A stretch of DNA of 64,000 bases, from assembly GCF_019279795.1 (NCBI RefSeq), contig NC_056732.1:179549113-179613112 (forward strand). The letters run 5' to 3'. Source of the DNA: Protopterus annectens. Taxonomy: Eukaryota; Chordata; Ceratodontiformes; Protopteridae. Shown piece after piece: positions 48,787 to 61,559 of the stretch (positions are counted from its first letter, which is position 1; the number at the start of each line of letters is the position of its first letter). The position numbers were made by a program, and so were the translations under genes. The notes beneath the pieces are model-generated. The model was given only the letters and a program-made list of their open reading frames with translations. It searched no databases and was not told the origin of the DNA.

Positions 48787-50500
48787 ATGTCAGTAAAAGT
48801 TAATTGTATTTCTTGTGGGAAGCAAATACCTCATAAGGATTTTCATTCTTACTGTATTTCATGCCTAGGCCCTTACCACGACGTCACTAGTCGGTTTTGT
48901 GCTAGATTTAACAAATGTACTATTAAACGTCGGTTTGATTTTTCTCGCCATTATTTTGGCCGAAGGTTCAATTATACCATGCCGTCGGAACAACCAATGA
49001 CCAGAATACACAAAAAAACACAGAGAAGGATAAGGACATGCAACCGTGGTCCAAAACAGACGACAAAGCCTCATCTAGGCCAGTCGCCGGTGCTCAGTGA
49101 GGCGTTTTCGCAGCCCCTGACTCCTGCTGCTTCAGAGCCACAGGCCGCCTCCAACTCCCACGTGGAGACATTAAGGCCTCTGGATACTCAAGGTATTGGG
49201 CCTACGGAAACTATTCCCTCAGATGGGTCCGGAGCCGCTGAGCAGGCATCGGCTTCTGAGGGTGTCTACAGACCTTCACAGCTTACTATGAAGATGTAAG
49301 CCAAGTCAAAAACTCCATTAAAGACAAAGAAACAAGTACAGCATTCTCCTGGACAGGCTTCCATGCCTAAGAAACAGATGCTCAAAATGGCCGAAGACCT
49401 AATTACTCTGATCAGGGGTTCCCATCCCCCCTTCTGATAAAAGGCCTAGGCAGGATACAGACCGACTCCTCTGACCAGGTTTCCATTTCCTCAGATTCCT
49501 CTTCAGACTAGGGATATTCCTTACCCCCCTAAGAGGACTAAGATGCTGAAGAATCAATTCCTTCAGCCTCTCCTCCTGAGGATTACTCTTTTGGGGAAAC
49601 TTTACATAACATGATAGAGCATTTCCATTGGGAGAGCCAGGATTACTCAGAATCCAAGAAAAGGCTCAGAGATTTTCTTTTACTGCCTCAGCACAGACCT
49701 TTGGCTATTCCACCTGTGCAAGATATTGCAGATGATGTGTTCTCTGAATCTAGTTTAACCTCTGATTCCTTGCCCCCTGCTCCAGTCAAGCCAGACAGGT
49801 ACTACAGAGTGTTCCTGACTCTCACAAATTTCTTTATAAAAACCCTGCTGCAGACCCAGAAACCATTTCCCAGGGTCCCAAAGGGGTAAAGGCTTCCACT
49901 GCAAAAATAACAGTACCCTCTGACAGGGATTGCAGAGCACTGGATAGATGGGAGAAGAAAGTTTACACTTCTGCAACTCTAACTGTAAGGGCCTTAAATT
50001 GCCAGTTTCATATGCTTAAATACCAACAATACTTACTGTCTTTGCTAAAACAGAAAATGCCAACAAGCTTAGAAGGTCCTGATCATAAGGAAATGCAGGA
50101 CTTATTGCATGCAGCTGAACAAGTGGGAAAACATACTCTGCAATGTGGTTTTGATTCTTTAGAGGCGTCTTTTAGAGCCGCAGTTGTAGGATCTGTGATA
50201 AGAAAGCATGCTTGGTTAAAAGAGCAAAGTTTACCTGATCATGTTAAGGCAAAATTATTGGATGTTCCTTTACAGCATGATATTCTGTTTGGTGTTAAGG
50301 CTGAAGAGGTGTTAAAGAAAATGGAGAATAAAGCAAAATCTATGCAGACAGTAAAGGATTTCTTACAGGTACAGCCTCCTAGATTTAGCAGAAATTGGCC
50401 TTATAAAAATTGGTCCTTTCCAGTGTCAGATAGACCACAAAAAGGCAGATACAGACACCCAAGAGGCAGATCTCAGCCCCAAGGCTCTTACAGACCTTGA
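48787..50500 (+). pseudogene. A4 Gag-like region
   Basis: N-terminal Cys/His motif (CISCGKQ, HSYCISCLGP), Ser/Pro-rich middle, then a core with LQCGFDSLEASFRAAVVGSV, KHAWLKEQSLPDHVKAKLL and a basic end (KKGRYRHPRGRSQPQGSY). Same layout as other A copies. Fossil. Confidence 0.8.
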
Positions 50501-50507
50501 CAATGGG

Positions 50508-52340
50508 GTGCTTCAACCCAAAAAGAAGGTGAAGACAAGTCACAACCATTCAGAAAACAGTCCTAATGACTTCCCCTTTCAAATGCCAAACTCTCACCTT
50601 TTGGCAGCTCCCTTAGGGGGGAAACTAGCACTTTCTTCACAAAATTGGCATGCAATCACCCAAGACAAATGGGTACTGAATATTGTGTCTCAAGGTTACA
50701 GGTTCCACTTTCACTCTCTACCAAAGCCAAAAGGAATGCCAGACCTGCCTCATAATCAAAGGGCAGAGGCACAAAAACAAATTACAGCCCTCATGGACAT
50801 GAGAGCTATTCAAAAAGTGCCAGAACAGGAACAAGGACAAGGAACAAGGATTTTACTCAAGACTATTCTTGGTCCCCAGAAAGGACATAGCTTGGAGACC
50901 CATACTGGACCTATCTATTCTAAACACCTACCTGGATATACCAAAATTCAAAATGTTGACACTACTGCAACTTCTTCCCATGCTGGGTAAGAGGGCTTGG
51001 CTTATTACTTTGGACCTCAAAGAGGCATACCTGCATGTTCCAATCAGACAAAATTGCAGAAGATACCTCAGATTCATAGCTGGCACGAAGCATTACCAAT
51101 TCTCTGCACTGCCCTTTGGATTATCTACTGCGCCCAGGGTCTTCACAAAGTGCCTGGCACCAGTAATTGCATATTGCAGACAAAAAGGAATTCAAATATA
51201 TCCTTACTTGGACGACTGCCTTATTCAAGCAGAGAGCAAGGACATTTTACTAACACATCTGGCGTTTGTAAAAAGATTACTAATGGGTCTAGGGTACACA
51301 GTAAACAAAAAGAAGTCAAAACTAGTGCCCTCAAGAGATAATATTCCTGAGTGCAAGCTTAAATACAACTGCCCAGATGGCTTATCTCACACCAGACAAG
51401 CAAAGGCAACTGACTCAATATTTTCAATTGATGGCAACAAAAAAACAACTCCCTGCAAGAAAAATTCTGCAGGCCTTGGGGTTCATGGCATCCTGCATAC
51501 TACCAATACCATATGCCAGACTTGATATGAGGAAGTTGCAATGGTATCTGAAAAGCGTCTGGACACAACACTGTCACAGTTTGGAAGCAATAATACCACT
51601 CATTCCCTGCCTTCAACAGGAGTTTTGATGGTGGACACAGGCATGTCACCACAACAAGGGACAGCCTTTGTCTTTACCCACAGTCAGGCAGACAATAACA
51701 GATGCATCGGATTACGCCTGGAGAGCACACATGGCAGAACAATGTATCCAGGGCGTGGACCACATACCAAATGCATCTCCACATCAATCAAAAAGAGATG
51801 CTGGCTGTACAAAAAACCCTGACCACTTTCGAGGACCTTCTGCATCCAAGACAACTACTAAAGACTGACAACACCACAGTTATGTGGTACATAAACAAGC
51901 AAGGGGGCATACATTCCTATCCTCTATGCAGACAAGCCATGACCTTGTGGAACATAGCACTGACCTATCAAGTTCATCTCTAAGCACTATTCCTGCCAGG
52001 AAAGAAAAATACTCTGGCAGACTATTTAAGCAGAAACATTATGGATCCTCACGAGTGGAAATTAAATCCACAAGTATTCAGCATGATAATTCAGAAATGG
52101 GGGGTGCCCAGACATAGATCTCTCTGCCTCCCCTCTGAACTGCCAACTACAGAAATTCTGCACAAGGACTTACCACACACAGGTGTGGAAAGTGGACGCC
52201 ATATCATTCAGTTGGAAAACTCTAAAAGTTTATGCCTTCCCACCACTGCCTCTCCTAGCAAAGGTACTCCTAAAAGCCAGACTAGAGAGGCCACACATGA
52301 TATTTCATTGCTCCAGACTGGTCACGACAGCACTGGTATC
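50508..52340 (+). pseudogene. A4 RT, RNase H and linker
   Basis: RT: VPRKDIAWRPILDLSILNTY, LITLDLKEAYLHVPI, LPFGLSTAPRVFTK and IYPYLDDCLIQAESKD. RNase H: HINQKEMLAVQKTL and LKTDNTTVMWYINKQGGIHS. Linker: DPHEWKLNPQVFSMIIQKWG. Fossil. Confidence 0.88.
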
Positions 52341-52822
52341 CAATTTTAAGGAACATGGCTCAAGGCCCAGCATGGATTTTACCTCAAATACCTCATCTTC
52401 TGACTCAGCAAAACAATCAGATCCTGCACAGCCAGCTCAAAACCTTAAATCTGGCTGCATGTCAGATTACTTAATCGGTCTACACTCCTCTTTAAAGCTG
52501 TTGTGGATGTAATTTTGGAGGCCAGGAGGCCCAGCACCAGGAAATCTTATTCAGAAAAATGGAAAAGATGCTGCACCTGGAACCAGGCTCAAGGCCTTAA
52601 CCCTCTTGTCCCAAATATTCCTCAGATATTACAATACTTAACTGAGATGCTGGACAAATGCCTTTCCTTTTCATCTTTTAAGATCCACGCCTCTATTTCA
52701 GCTCATTATAACACGGATCCTCCTATTTACTCACATCCATTACTAAGACAATACCTCAGAGGGGCTAAAAACATAAGAGCACCTCAACTTTGTTTTGGAA
52801 AAGCTTACTCTACCACCTTATT

Positions 52823-53383
52823 GAATTAGTAGTATGCAAGATGCCATGAACCCAAAGGCCTGCAGAATTTTTCTTGCAGGGAGTTGGGTTTTTGTTGCCA
52901 TCAAGTGAAAGTATTGAGTCAGTTGTCCTTGTTTGTCTGGCATGAGATAAGCCATCTGGGCCGTTGTATTTAAGCTGGTACCCAGGAATATTATGTCTTG
53001 TGAGGGGGCACTAGTTTTGACTTCTTTTCATTGACTGTGTACCCCAGGCAACTTAGCAAGCTTTTTACAAACACCAGATGCTTTAGAAGAATGTCCTTGC
53101 TTTCTGCTTGAATAAGGCAGTCGTCCAAGTATGGGTATATTTGAGTTCCCCTTTGTCTGCAAAATGCAATTACTGGTGCCAGGCATTTTGTGAAGACCCT
53201 GGGCGCAGTAGATAAGCCAAAGGGCAGCGCAGAGAATTGGTAATGCATTGAACCTGCTAGGAATCTGAGGTATCTTCTGCAATTTTGTCTGATAGGGACA
53301 TGCAGGTATGCCTCCTTGAGGTCCAACGTTACTAGCCAAGCCTTCTTGCCCAGCATGGGAAAAAGCTGCTGTAATGTCAACAT
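52823..53383 (-). mobile_element. Inverted DIRS RT fragment joined to A4
   Basis: The minus strand encodes LVTLDLKEAYLHVPIRQN, LPFGLSTAPRVFTKCLAPVI and QIYPYLDDCLIQAESKD, the A-family RT palm. It is in opposite orientation to A4 and begins right at A4's broken end, with TTGA shared at the joint. It stops within the RT at 53383, where LINE sequence begins. It could be a rearranged part of A4 or a separate copy. Confidence 0.85.
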
Positions 53384-56300
53384 CAAACCACTCTCATCCT
53401 TTCCCTTAGCCTACTACTCCTAATACCTCTAAACCATGCTACCTCCTTATCCTCTTTCAAACTACCCCCTTCTTTCCTATCCCCTTCTTCACCCCACCAT
53501 CACCCCTAACACACAACTCTGCCACATCTCATTTCCACACTACATCCTCCTCCCTAGTGCTTCCAAACCCACTTCTCTGCTTTAAACTAAAACTCCTATC
53601 CTCCTCAATTAAACGTAATATTTCCAAAGCATTATTGTACCTCCCACTAAACTCTAGGAGCAAATCCAAACCCCTGCTCTCATTCCCATTTAACTGCCTA
53701 TGCCTAGCAGGAGACATACACCCCAACCCAGGACATAGTACCAGCAGCAATCCATCTCCCCCCCCCCATTACCACCCATACTACCAACCCTAAATACCTC
53801 AAGATCTTGACCATCAATACCCAGAGTCTAAGAAACAAATTATCCCACTTCTACCCTTGGCTATCCCATACCCAACCTGACAGAGCAGCTCTCTCTGAAT
53901 CATGGCTAAAATCCAACATTTCAGACTCTGAAATAGTACCCCTGGGTTTCAATTACTTAGACAAAACTGCCTAAAAAAGAAGGGTAGAGGAGTAGCTTTA
54001 ATCTACTCCAGCCTACTCTCCAACACTCCTTACCAAAATCCTATTCCACAGTTCAACAACGCTGAACTAATCATAGGAAATCTCAAAATAAATTATCAGA
54101 AAAGCATTTGTGTTATAGCTCTCTATATCCCCCCTGGAAACAACATTAACACACTTGAGGAAATTCTTCTATGGGCCTCATATATCAGGATTGAGGCATA
54201 CATCCTAGGAGATATGAACATTGACTGGAACAAAATTACTGCCAATAACCCCCACCATTTCAATCAATCTATGCAATTTCACTCAACTCACAAATGCTAT
54301 AACCAGACCTAATAAAAAATAACCCCCCAGGCTCCATACTGGACTGGATCCTTGTCTCCCACCCAAACAATCTCCCACACTGGCACCTTACCAGACTATC
54401 AGTGATCACTTACCAGCCTTCAGCCATAGAGCAACCCCCCCTCCTCTCCTCATCTACACCAATATATCTATACTCGGAATCTACACAACTTTAACCCAGC
54501 AACCTTTTCCAATTCTCTCAAACTGATAAATTGGGACACACTACCTCTGGACAGTGATTTTGAATTCAACTCAACCTTCTTAGACAACTCCCAAGCCCCT
54601 CCAAGAATAAAATGTATAAAAACCAATTCCACCCCTTGGCTTAGTAAAGATACCAAAATACTCATGCAACAAAGGGACAAGACCTGGAAACTCTACCATC
54701 GTAACATGCATCCTGACACCCTTCTTAAATATAAACTCCACAACTTAATCAAAAAATGTATTATACAAGACAAAAAAAGCATACTATATCAAACTCCAGT
54801 CTAACCACTCCTCTAACCCCAAACAATTCTGGAAATCCATCAACTCACTTCTCAACCCAGGCACCAAAAACAACCCTTGCCCTGACACTTGTAAATCTGA
54901 CCCAGAAATAGCTACTCTGTTCAATTCCTTCTTCACTAACTCTATAGTAGAACTAAAACATTCCCAAATACCACCTCCCCCAAAAATCAAACCCTCTGCC
55001 CCAACCTTCCTCCCCAAACTCACCTCCCATATTCCACCTCAAACCCATCCTTCACCTCATATTTAAAAAAAAACTTCTCTCTCAAGAATTGCAGCAGACA
55101 GCATCGCCATCCCCATTGGCGTACTCAACAGATCCATACAAGAATCATATGTCCCCAAACTGTGGCATGCAGCCTTTATCCTACCCCTCCGTAAAGGGGG
55201 CAAAAATAATATCTCCAACTTCCCACCCATAACGATTCTCTCCCCTATTTCATAAATTCTTGAGAAATGCATCCACCTCTAGCTCATGCCATTCATTACA
55301 TACCCAACTTCTCACCCAACACAACATGGGCTCCATCCTGGCCATAGCACAAGAGCTCTTCGCTATTTTCTAGACATCGTAAACCATGCCCGCGACTCTG
55401 GAGAACTTGTATCCACAGTCCTCCTTGACCTCTCCAAGGCTTTCGACAGTCTCCCATACCCACCTTCTTCACCACCTTCCCAATTTTAACCTCTCTCAAA
55501 ACACCATTACCTGGTTCTGCAGCTACCTCTCTGACAGATCTCAGGTAGTAAAATGGAAGACTGGCACCTCAGCCTTCCTTCCCACCCCAACCGGGGTACC
55601 CCAAAGATCCATTCTTGGCCCTATGATCTTCAATATCTTCATTAATAATTTCCATGCAGCCATTCCTAACACTAAGACAGTACAATATGCAGATGACTCA
55701 ACTTTAGTTTGCTCTGCATCAAACCTCCCTGAGCTCCAAACAAAAACTCAAACTGCCTTCTCAACTACTGAGAACTTGATGCTCCAAAATCACTTCTCTT
55801 TGAATGCCAACAAATCAAAAACCCTTCTATTCTCTCCCTCAAAATCTATCCGCCTAGACAAAACCTCTTTCAAAGATTACAAGCCTTGCCAACTCCACTA
55901 TATAAGTTGTTCCTTTTGCTAAACTTCTTGGAGTTACTATTGACGAACACCTAAAATTCGATACCCATATTCAGCTAAATATAAAGAAAACCCATCAGAA
56001 ACTTGGCATGCTGTACAGAAACTCCCACTTCCTCTCCCCCTCAACAAGACAGACCCTTGCCACTACCTTCACTAATGTATGGTGTTCCCCTACTAACCAA
56101 CCTATCTTGTCCATATCTCTTCTAAACTAAAATCCTGTTGCAATAAAATCTCAAAGTTCGCCATCACATCCAAATACTCCACTCACCACTGTAAACCTCT
56201 CCACCAGCTGCAATGGTAAACTACCTTGACTACCTCCAACCACTCACAAGCTTATTTTCAAACCAACTATATGCCCAGCACTAACAAACATCTTAACATT

Positions 56301-57020
56301 ATACACCCCAAATAGAACTCTAAGATCTACCCACCAAAATATAACCTCTATTTATAAACCATCTCTATTTATAAACCAAACCGTCCCGCTGGTCAGCTTC
56401 TCCTATCCTTTTCAGTCTCAAAAAATGGAATTCTCTCCCTCCATCTCTAAGAATTTCTGTGAACTCTGAACACTTCAAAACCCAGCTGCATTCTTAACAC
56501 TCCCAAAAATGGAAATGCAATTGCACTCCACCTACCTAACCTGCTTAATACATAAATACTTTATAACACACAGTTTGTTCTTCCTTGCACACTATTGACC
56601 AACCTTATGTACTGCCTTCATGCTAATGCTACCTCTATACCACTCTGAGGATTTAAACTGCTGTATTAATTTAACTCATGCTAATATTCATGCATAAAGA
56701 ACTCATCCATGCTAATGTTACTTCCATATCATTCTCAGATTATTTAAACCTCTGTTAATTTAACCTTGTACTACTGTTCTCAACCACTAAACATGTAAAT
56801 ACGCTTTACATCCTTCTCCAAGATGCTGTTTAACTTTTTAGTTTTTGCTATTTTGCATGTAAAATTTGCTTTGTTTGTTTCCACTATGTATTGTACTTCA
56901 TATTAAGGAGCTTGTACTATGTGTTATTGTAGTTTTATCTCTGGGCCTCCACTGAAAACTGGCTCTTTGAGCCCAGTGGACCTCCCCGGTCATCAAACTG
57001 GAAATAAATAAAATACTTTC
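53384..57020 (+). mobile_element. Second LINE (CR1/L2 group), long degraded copy
   Basis: Non-LTR element on the plus strand. It has GDIHPNPGHS near 53714, an endonuclease (INTQSLRNKLSHFYPW, ALSESWLKS, YILGDMNIDWNK; about 53800-54300), RT (STVLLDLSKAFDSLPY, GVPQRSILGPMIFNIFINNF, VQYADDSTLVCS; about 55280-55920) and a 3' tail with GGGCCTCCACTGAAAAC, GGACCTCCCCGGTCA and an AAATAAATAAAATA end. No ORF1 was recognised. Many frame changes and stops. Its tail differs from the LINE at 35929-39676, so it is a separate family; a tail of the same family is found in A2. Confidence 0.85.
53800..55922 (+). pseudogene. Second LINE ORF2, endonuclease and reverse transcriptase
   Basis: APE-type endonuclease and RT with the YADD active site. 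The longest intact frame (55386-55922) covers the RT palm from the fragment after AFDSLP to FSLNANKSKTLLF. Frame changes separate it from the block with LLDLSKAFD in the neighbouring frame. Non-functional. Confidence 0.82.
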
Positions 57021-57033
57021 AAAACTTCAAGTT

Positions 57034-57128
57034 GAACTCTTGTGGATCATAGTAACATGCTGCTGCTGTCAAATGGACAGCAAGCAACCCAGAATGTTTT
57101 ATAAACAGACTGACAGTTTCACACAGAA
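57034..57128 (+). repeat. Intronic dispersed repeat, copy 2
   Basis: Second copy of the segment at 47068-47173, same orientation. It begins directly after the A-rich 3' end of the LINE at about 57020, so the LINE may have landed at or near its edge. Confidence 0.5.
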
Positions 57129-57129
57129 C

Positions 57130-57996
57130 CACTGAAACCTAAACTAAATGTTAGTTTACCTTACACTAGAGCTTCTACAAGATGACAGCAATATACTGCA
57201 GACAATACCTCAGAGTAGGTAATAGAGTGACTAAACAAAGGAAGCATTAAAGTGCTGTTTTTCTACACAGTTTACATTTTTGTTTAAAGTTTTAGTAGGC
57301 ATTACTTTATGCCATGAATGTTGTACTACACAGATTAGTACCCTACAGTAGAGAAGCACAATGTGGATTGTTACATACGTGTACAATACCCCCATAGAGC
57401 TGCAACCAAGACTGCATATGGGTTGGCTACACAACTCACATTTGGGCCCCAATTTTATCTACTGTATGCAGAGGTGCACATTATTTAAAGAGAATAGGAA
57501 TACCCTTGACAATGAAGTACACGAATAGTTATGCATGGTTAAAGAACTCTAAATGCATCAAGCAGGTGACTGCTACAAGAAATCTGAGACAACTTTGGCA
57601 CACAAAGCGCAACTTACATACTCAAGACCTCATGAATGTACAAATGAATGGTATGCACTACAATCGGTATGACATATGTACACAGCCTAAATGGTGCACA
57701 ACCAATAATTGTTCATTACATTATGATGCTCTCTTTAAATAATGTTTAAACAGTGTCAAATCCATCCCTAAACTTAAAGTGGTAGTTCAACTTACAATAC
57801 TTGGAAAAGACGTGCGAGTAAGCTGCAAATCTTATCTCTTAAGATTTCACTGCAGCTGGCTCATTACATTATGTTCTTAGTTTATTACTGTATGATATGT
57901 TTTAGAGAAGGAGCAGTGAAATGAATATTTGTTAAGCTTTTGACTGCATCGCTGCATGTCATCTATAGGCCCTTGTTTTACAAATGTTAGAGATAA
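57130..57996. other. ITGB1 intron, no recognised gene
   Basis: AT-rich unassigned intronic DNA between the second LINE (with its flanking short repeat) and A5. Small open frames show no domain. Confidence 0.6.
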
Positions 57997-58215
57997 AGTA
58001 CAGTTGTGTATCTACCATAAATGTAGATGTTAGAGTGTATTCACTGTTGCAGTCATTACACTTGGGTTATCCTGCTGGCAGGCTACCCACAGTCGGCCTG
58101 AATTCCAAAGTCCTGGTCCGGCGTCTGTTGCTGTCGCCTCTTCCCTGATGTCAGTGCGCCAGGGGTATAAAAGATGCAGAGGACACCATTTTCTTCAGTT
58201 TTTCTTGCCCCAGAT
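57997..58215 (+). repeat. A5 3' inverted terminal repeat
   Basis: Begins AGTACAGTTGTGTA at 57997. Also contains TATAAAA on the plus strand at 58166-58172, facing into the element. Confidence 0.88.
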
Positions 58216-58378
58216 GTCAGGTGCCCCCAAAAAGGTAGGCTAAAAATTCTGCTAATAAAAAAGCATGCAGTAACATAATCATTACCTTCATCTACAAGCA
58301 AATACACCACATAGGTTGTATAGGATAAAGTATAGATAAGTCCCAGCAAATAAAAGGGGGATGGAGGGAGGGTAACCT

Positions 58379-58480
58379 GGACTGCAACAGTGAATACACT
58401 CGAACATCTACATTTATGGTAGGTACACAACTGTACTATGTTCATCGTGTTTCACTGTTACAGTCATTACACTTGGGTTG
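58379..58480 (-). repeat. A5 internal complementary region
   Basis: The complement of the 57997 end joined directly to the complement of the 63514 end, as in A1, A2, A3 and C. Confidence 0.87.
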
Positions 58481-58539
58481 AATCCCAAAGCAGAGGTTGG
58501 GAGGCTGGGCCTAAAAATTAGGGGTGGCTATGAGGCCCT

Positions 58540-59550
58540 GCAGAACTGCAGTGGCAAAGCCTGCTCTGGATTTAGAGTAAAGAGGTAAGTGGAAGTGTTT
58601 TGTAAAAGTGTGAAGTCCAAGTTGCAGCCTCCAAAATATCCTTGGTTGGTACTCCTCTGAGGAAGGCTGCAGAAGTGGCTGCTGCTCTGGTTGAATGTGG
58701 CCTAATGCCCTTAGGCACTGATTTGCTATGTTGTGAATAGCAGAAATGAATGCAGTGGCCTATCCATTTTGAAATAGTCTGCTTTGAAATAGCCTTTCCT
58801 TGTGATCCTGCAGCATATGCCAATAAGAGTTGCTCAGTCTTTCTGAAAGCTTTAGTTTTGTCTAAGTAGAAGCGTAACTGTCTGTGTATGTCCAAAGAAT
58901 GCAAAAGTCTCTCCCCTTTATTCTGTGGGTTTGGATAAAAGGTAGGCAAATGAATGGTTTGGTTAAGAGCCACACTGGACACTACTTTAGGCATAAATGT
59001 TGTGTTTGTCCTTAGAGAAACCCTGTCCGGATGGAAAATAAAAGGTTCCACAGCCATTAGTGCCTGTAACTGAGACTCTTCTTGCTGAAGTTATTGCTAG
59101 CAGAAGAGCTGTTTTCCATAAGAACTTCATCTCAGCTGTATTGGCTGGCTCAAAAGGAGGCAGTGTGAGCTTTTCCAAGACAAAATTGAGATCCCATGCA
59201 GGTATTGGTGCTCTCCTTGGAGGTCTTATGTTTTTGGCCCCTCTGAGGTACTGCCTTAGCAGTGGATGTGAAAAAATAGGTGGGTCCGTATTGTAATGAG
59301 CTGAAATGGCAGAGGCATGTATCTTAATTGATGAGAAGGGATAGGCCTTTGTCCAGCATCTCAGTTAGATATTGCAAAATCTGAGGAATATTTGGTACAA
59401 GCGTGTCAATTCCTTGTGCCTGGTTCCAAGCACAGAATCTTTTCCATTTTTCTGCATAATATTTTCTGGTGCTGGGCCTCTTGGCCTCCAAAATAACACC
59501 CATTACCGCTTTAGAGAGAGGTGTATTCTGAATGGTTACATTATCCGCCA
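58540..59550 (-). pseudogene. A5 tyrosine recombinase
   Basis: LEAKRPSTRKYYAEKWKRFC starts the domain; EKLTLPPFEPANTAEMKFL, ITSARRVS (Arg) and HSTRAAATSAAFLRGVPTKD (His, Arg) follow, with the Tyr block near 58590. Fossil. Confidence 0.87.
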
Positions 59551-59639
59551 TGCAGCCAGATTTAGGGTTCTGAGATGGCTGTGCAGGATCTGATTGTTTT
59601 GTTGGGTCAGTAAGAGAGGAGTTTGAGGCAATGTCCAGG

Positions 59640-61330
59640 CTGGGCCTTGCAACAAGCTCTTTAGGATTGGTTACCAGTGCTGGCGTGGCCAATCTGGGGC
59701 AATCAGTATCATTTTTGGCTTCTCTTGTCTGGCCTTTAGGAGTACCTTGGGAAGGAAAGGCATATACTGTAAGGTTTTTCCAGCTGAATGACAGCATCCA
59801 CTTTCCATGCTTGCTTGTGATAAGTCCTTGTGCAGAATCTCTGTAGTTGGTAGTTGTGAGGGGAGGCAAATAGATCTATGTATGGGCATCCCCATTTCCT
59901 TGTTATCATGCTGAAGATTTGTGGATCTAGTTTCCACTCTTGAGGGTCCATGAGGTTTCTGCTTCGTTCGTCTGCCAGAGCATTTGTTTTTCCTGGCAGG
60001 AATTGTGCTTGCAGGTGTACTTGATAAGACAATGCTGTGTTCCACAAAATCATGGCTTGTCTGCAGAGAGGGTAAGAATGTGTGCATCCCTGTTTATGTA
60101 CCACATGACTGTAGTATTGTCAGTCTTTATCAACAGTTGTCCTGGATGAAGAAGATCCTTGAAGGCTGTCAGGGCATTTTGTACAGCTAGCATCTCTTTT
60201 TGATTGATGTGAAGATGCCTTTGGCTTGTGGGCCATGTGCCTTGAATACATTTTCCTGCCATGTGCCCCCCCCCTCCAGGCATAATCTGATGCATCTGTT
60301 ACGTGCTTGCCTGGCTGTGGGTAAAGTGAATGGCTGTCCCTTGTTGTGGTGACAGGCCTGTGCCCACCATCGAAACTCCTGTTGCAGGCAGGGAATGAGG
60401 GTAATTAAGGATTCCAGGCTGTGGCAATGTTGAGTCTAAACACTTTTTAGATACCACTGTAGCTTCCTCATATGCAGTCTTGCATATGGAATTAGCAGAA
60501 TGCAGGATGCCATGTAGCCCAAAGCCTGCAGAATTTTTCTTGCAGATAACTGGGTCTTTGTTGCCATGCTTTCAAAGTAAGAAGTCAGTTGCCTTTGTTT
60601 GTCTGGCGTGAGACAAGCCATCTGGGCAGTTGCATTTAAGCTTGCACCCAGGAATATTATCTCTTGCGAGGGTACTAGTTTTGATTTCTTCTCGTTTACT
60701 GTGCTCCCTAGGCAAATTAGTAATCTTTTTACAAACGCCAAATGCTTTAGAAGAATGTCTTTGGTCTCTGCTTGAATAGTCGTCTAAGTAGGAATATATT
60801 TGAATTCCTCTGTCTGCAAAATGCAATTACTGGTGCCAGGCATTTTGTGAAGACCCTGGGCACAGTAGATAAGCCAAAGGGCAGTGCAGAGAATTGGAAG
60901 TGCATTGAGCCAGCTATGAATCTGAGGTATCTTCTGCAAGATTGCCTTATTGGGACATGCAGGTATGCCTCTGAGGTCCAAAGTTACAAGCCAGGCCTTG
61001 CCCAGCATGGACAGAAGCTGCTGCATAGTCAACATTTTGAATTTTGGAACAACCAGAAAAGTGTTTCGAATAGACAGGTCCAGAATTGGTCTCCAGGCTT
61101 TGTCCTTTCTTGGTACTAAGAAAAGTTGAGTAAAATCCTTTCCCTGCTCTTGTTGTGGTACTGGCTGAATAGCCCTCATGCCCATGAGAGATGAAGCTTG
61201 CTTTTGTGCCTCTGCCCATTGATTGTGTGGCAGGTCTGGCATACCTTTTGCCTTTGGAAGGGTGTGAAAGTGGAACCTGTAGCCCTGAGAGACCATATTT
61301 AAGACACATTTGTCCTGGGTGATTATGTGC
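59640..61330 (-). pseudogene. A5 RT, RNase H and linker
   Basis: RT: RAIQPVPQQEQGK, KAWRPILDLSI; the palm and active-site region are recognisable at about 60780-60900. RNase H: HINQKEMLAVQNALTAF and LIKTDNTTVMWYIN. Linker: PGKTNALADERSRNLMDPQE and CPYIDLFASPHNYQLQRF. Fossil. Confidence 0.86.
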
Positions 61331-61559
61331 CATTTTTGTGGAAAAAAGTGCTAGCTTTCCCCCTAAGGGTGCTGCCAAAAGATAAGTGCTTGGCATTGGC
61401 AGAGGAAAGTCATTGGGACTGTTTCCTATATGGCTGTGATTTGTCTTCTCCGCTTTTGGAGGTAGAAGCACCCCATTGTTTGGGCCTGTATGAGCCCTGG
61501 GGCTGTCTGCCTCTAGGGCATCTATCTGCCTCTGTTCTATCTGCCTTTGTGGCCTGTCT

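Larger units (their letters stand above)
48471..52822 (+). mobile_element. DIRS retrotransposon fossil A4, 3' end missing
   Basis: The only DIRS copy on the plus strand, and antisense to ITGB1 within its intron. The 5' terminal repeat runs about 48471-48655 (TATA at about 48606). Gag starts at 48787 (MSVKVNCISCGKQIPHKD) and ends about 50500; RT about 50570-51300; RNase H and linker about 51700-52340; recombinase from about 52500 (LEARRPSTRKSYSEKWKRCC). The sequence stops inside the recombinase at about 52822 and switches to inverted RT sequence. Several breaks, moderately old. Confidence 0.9.
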
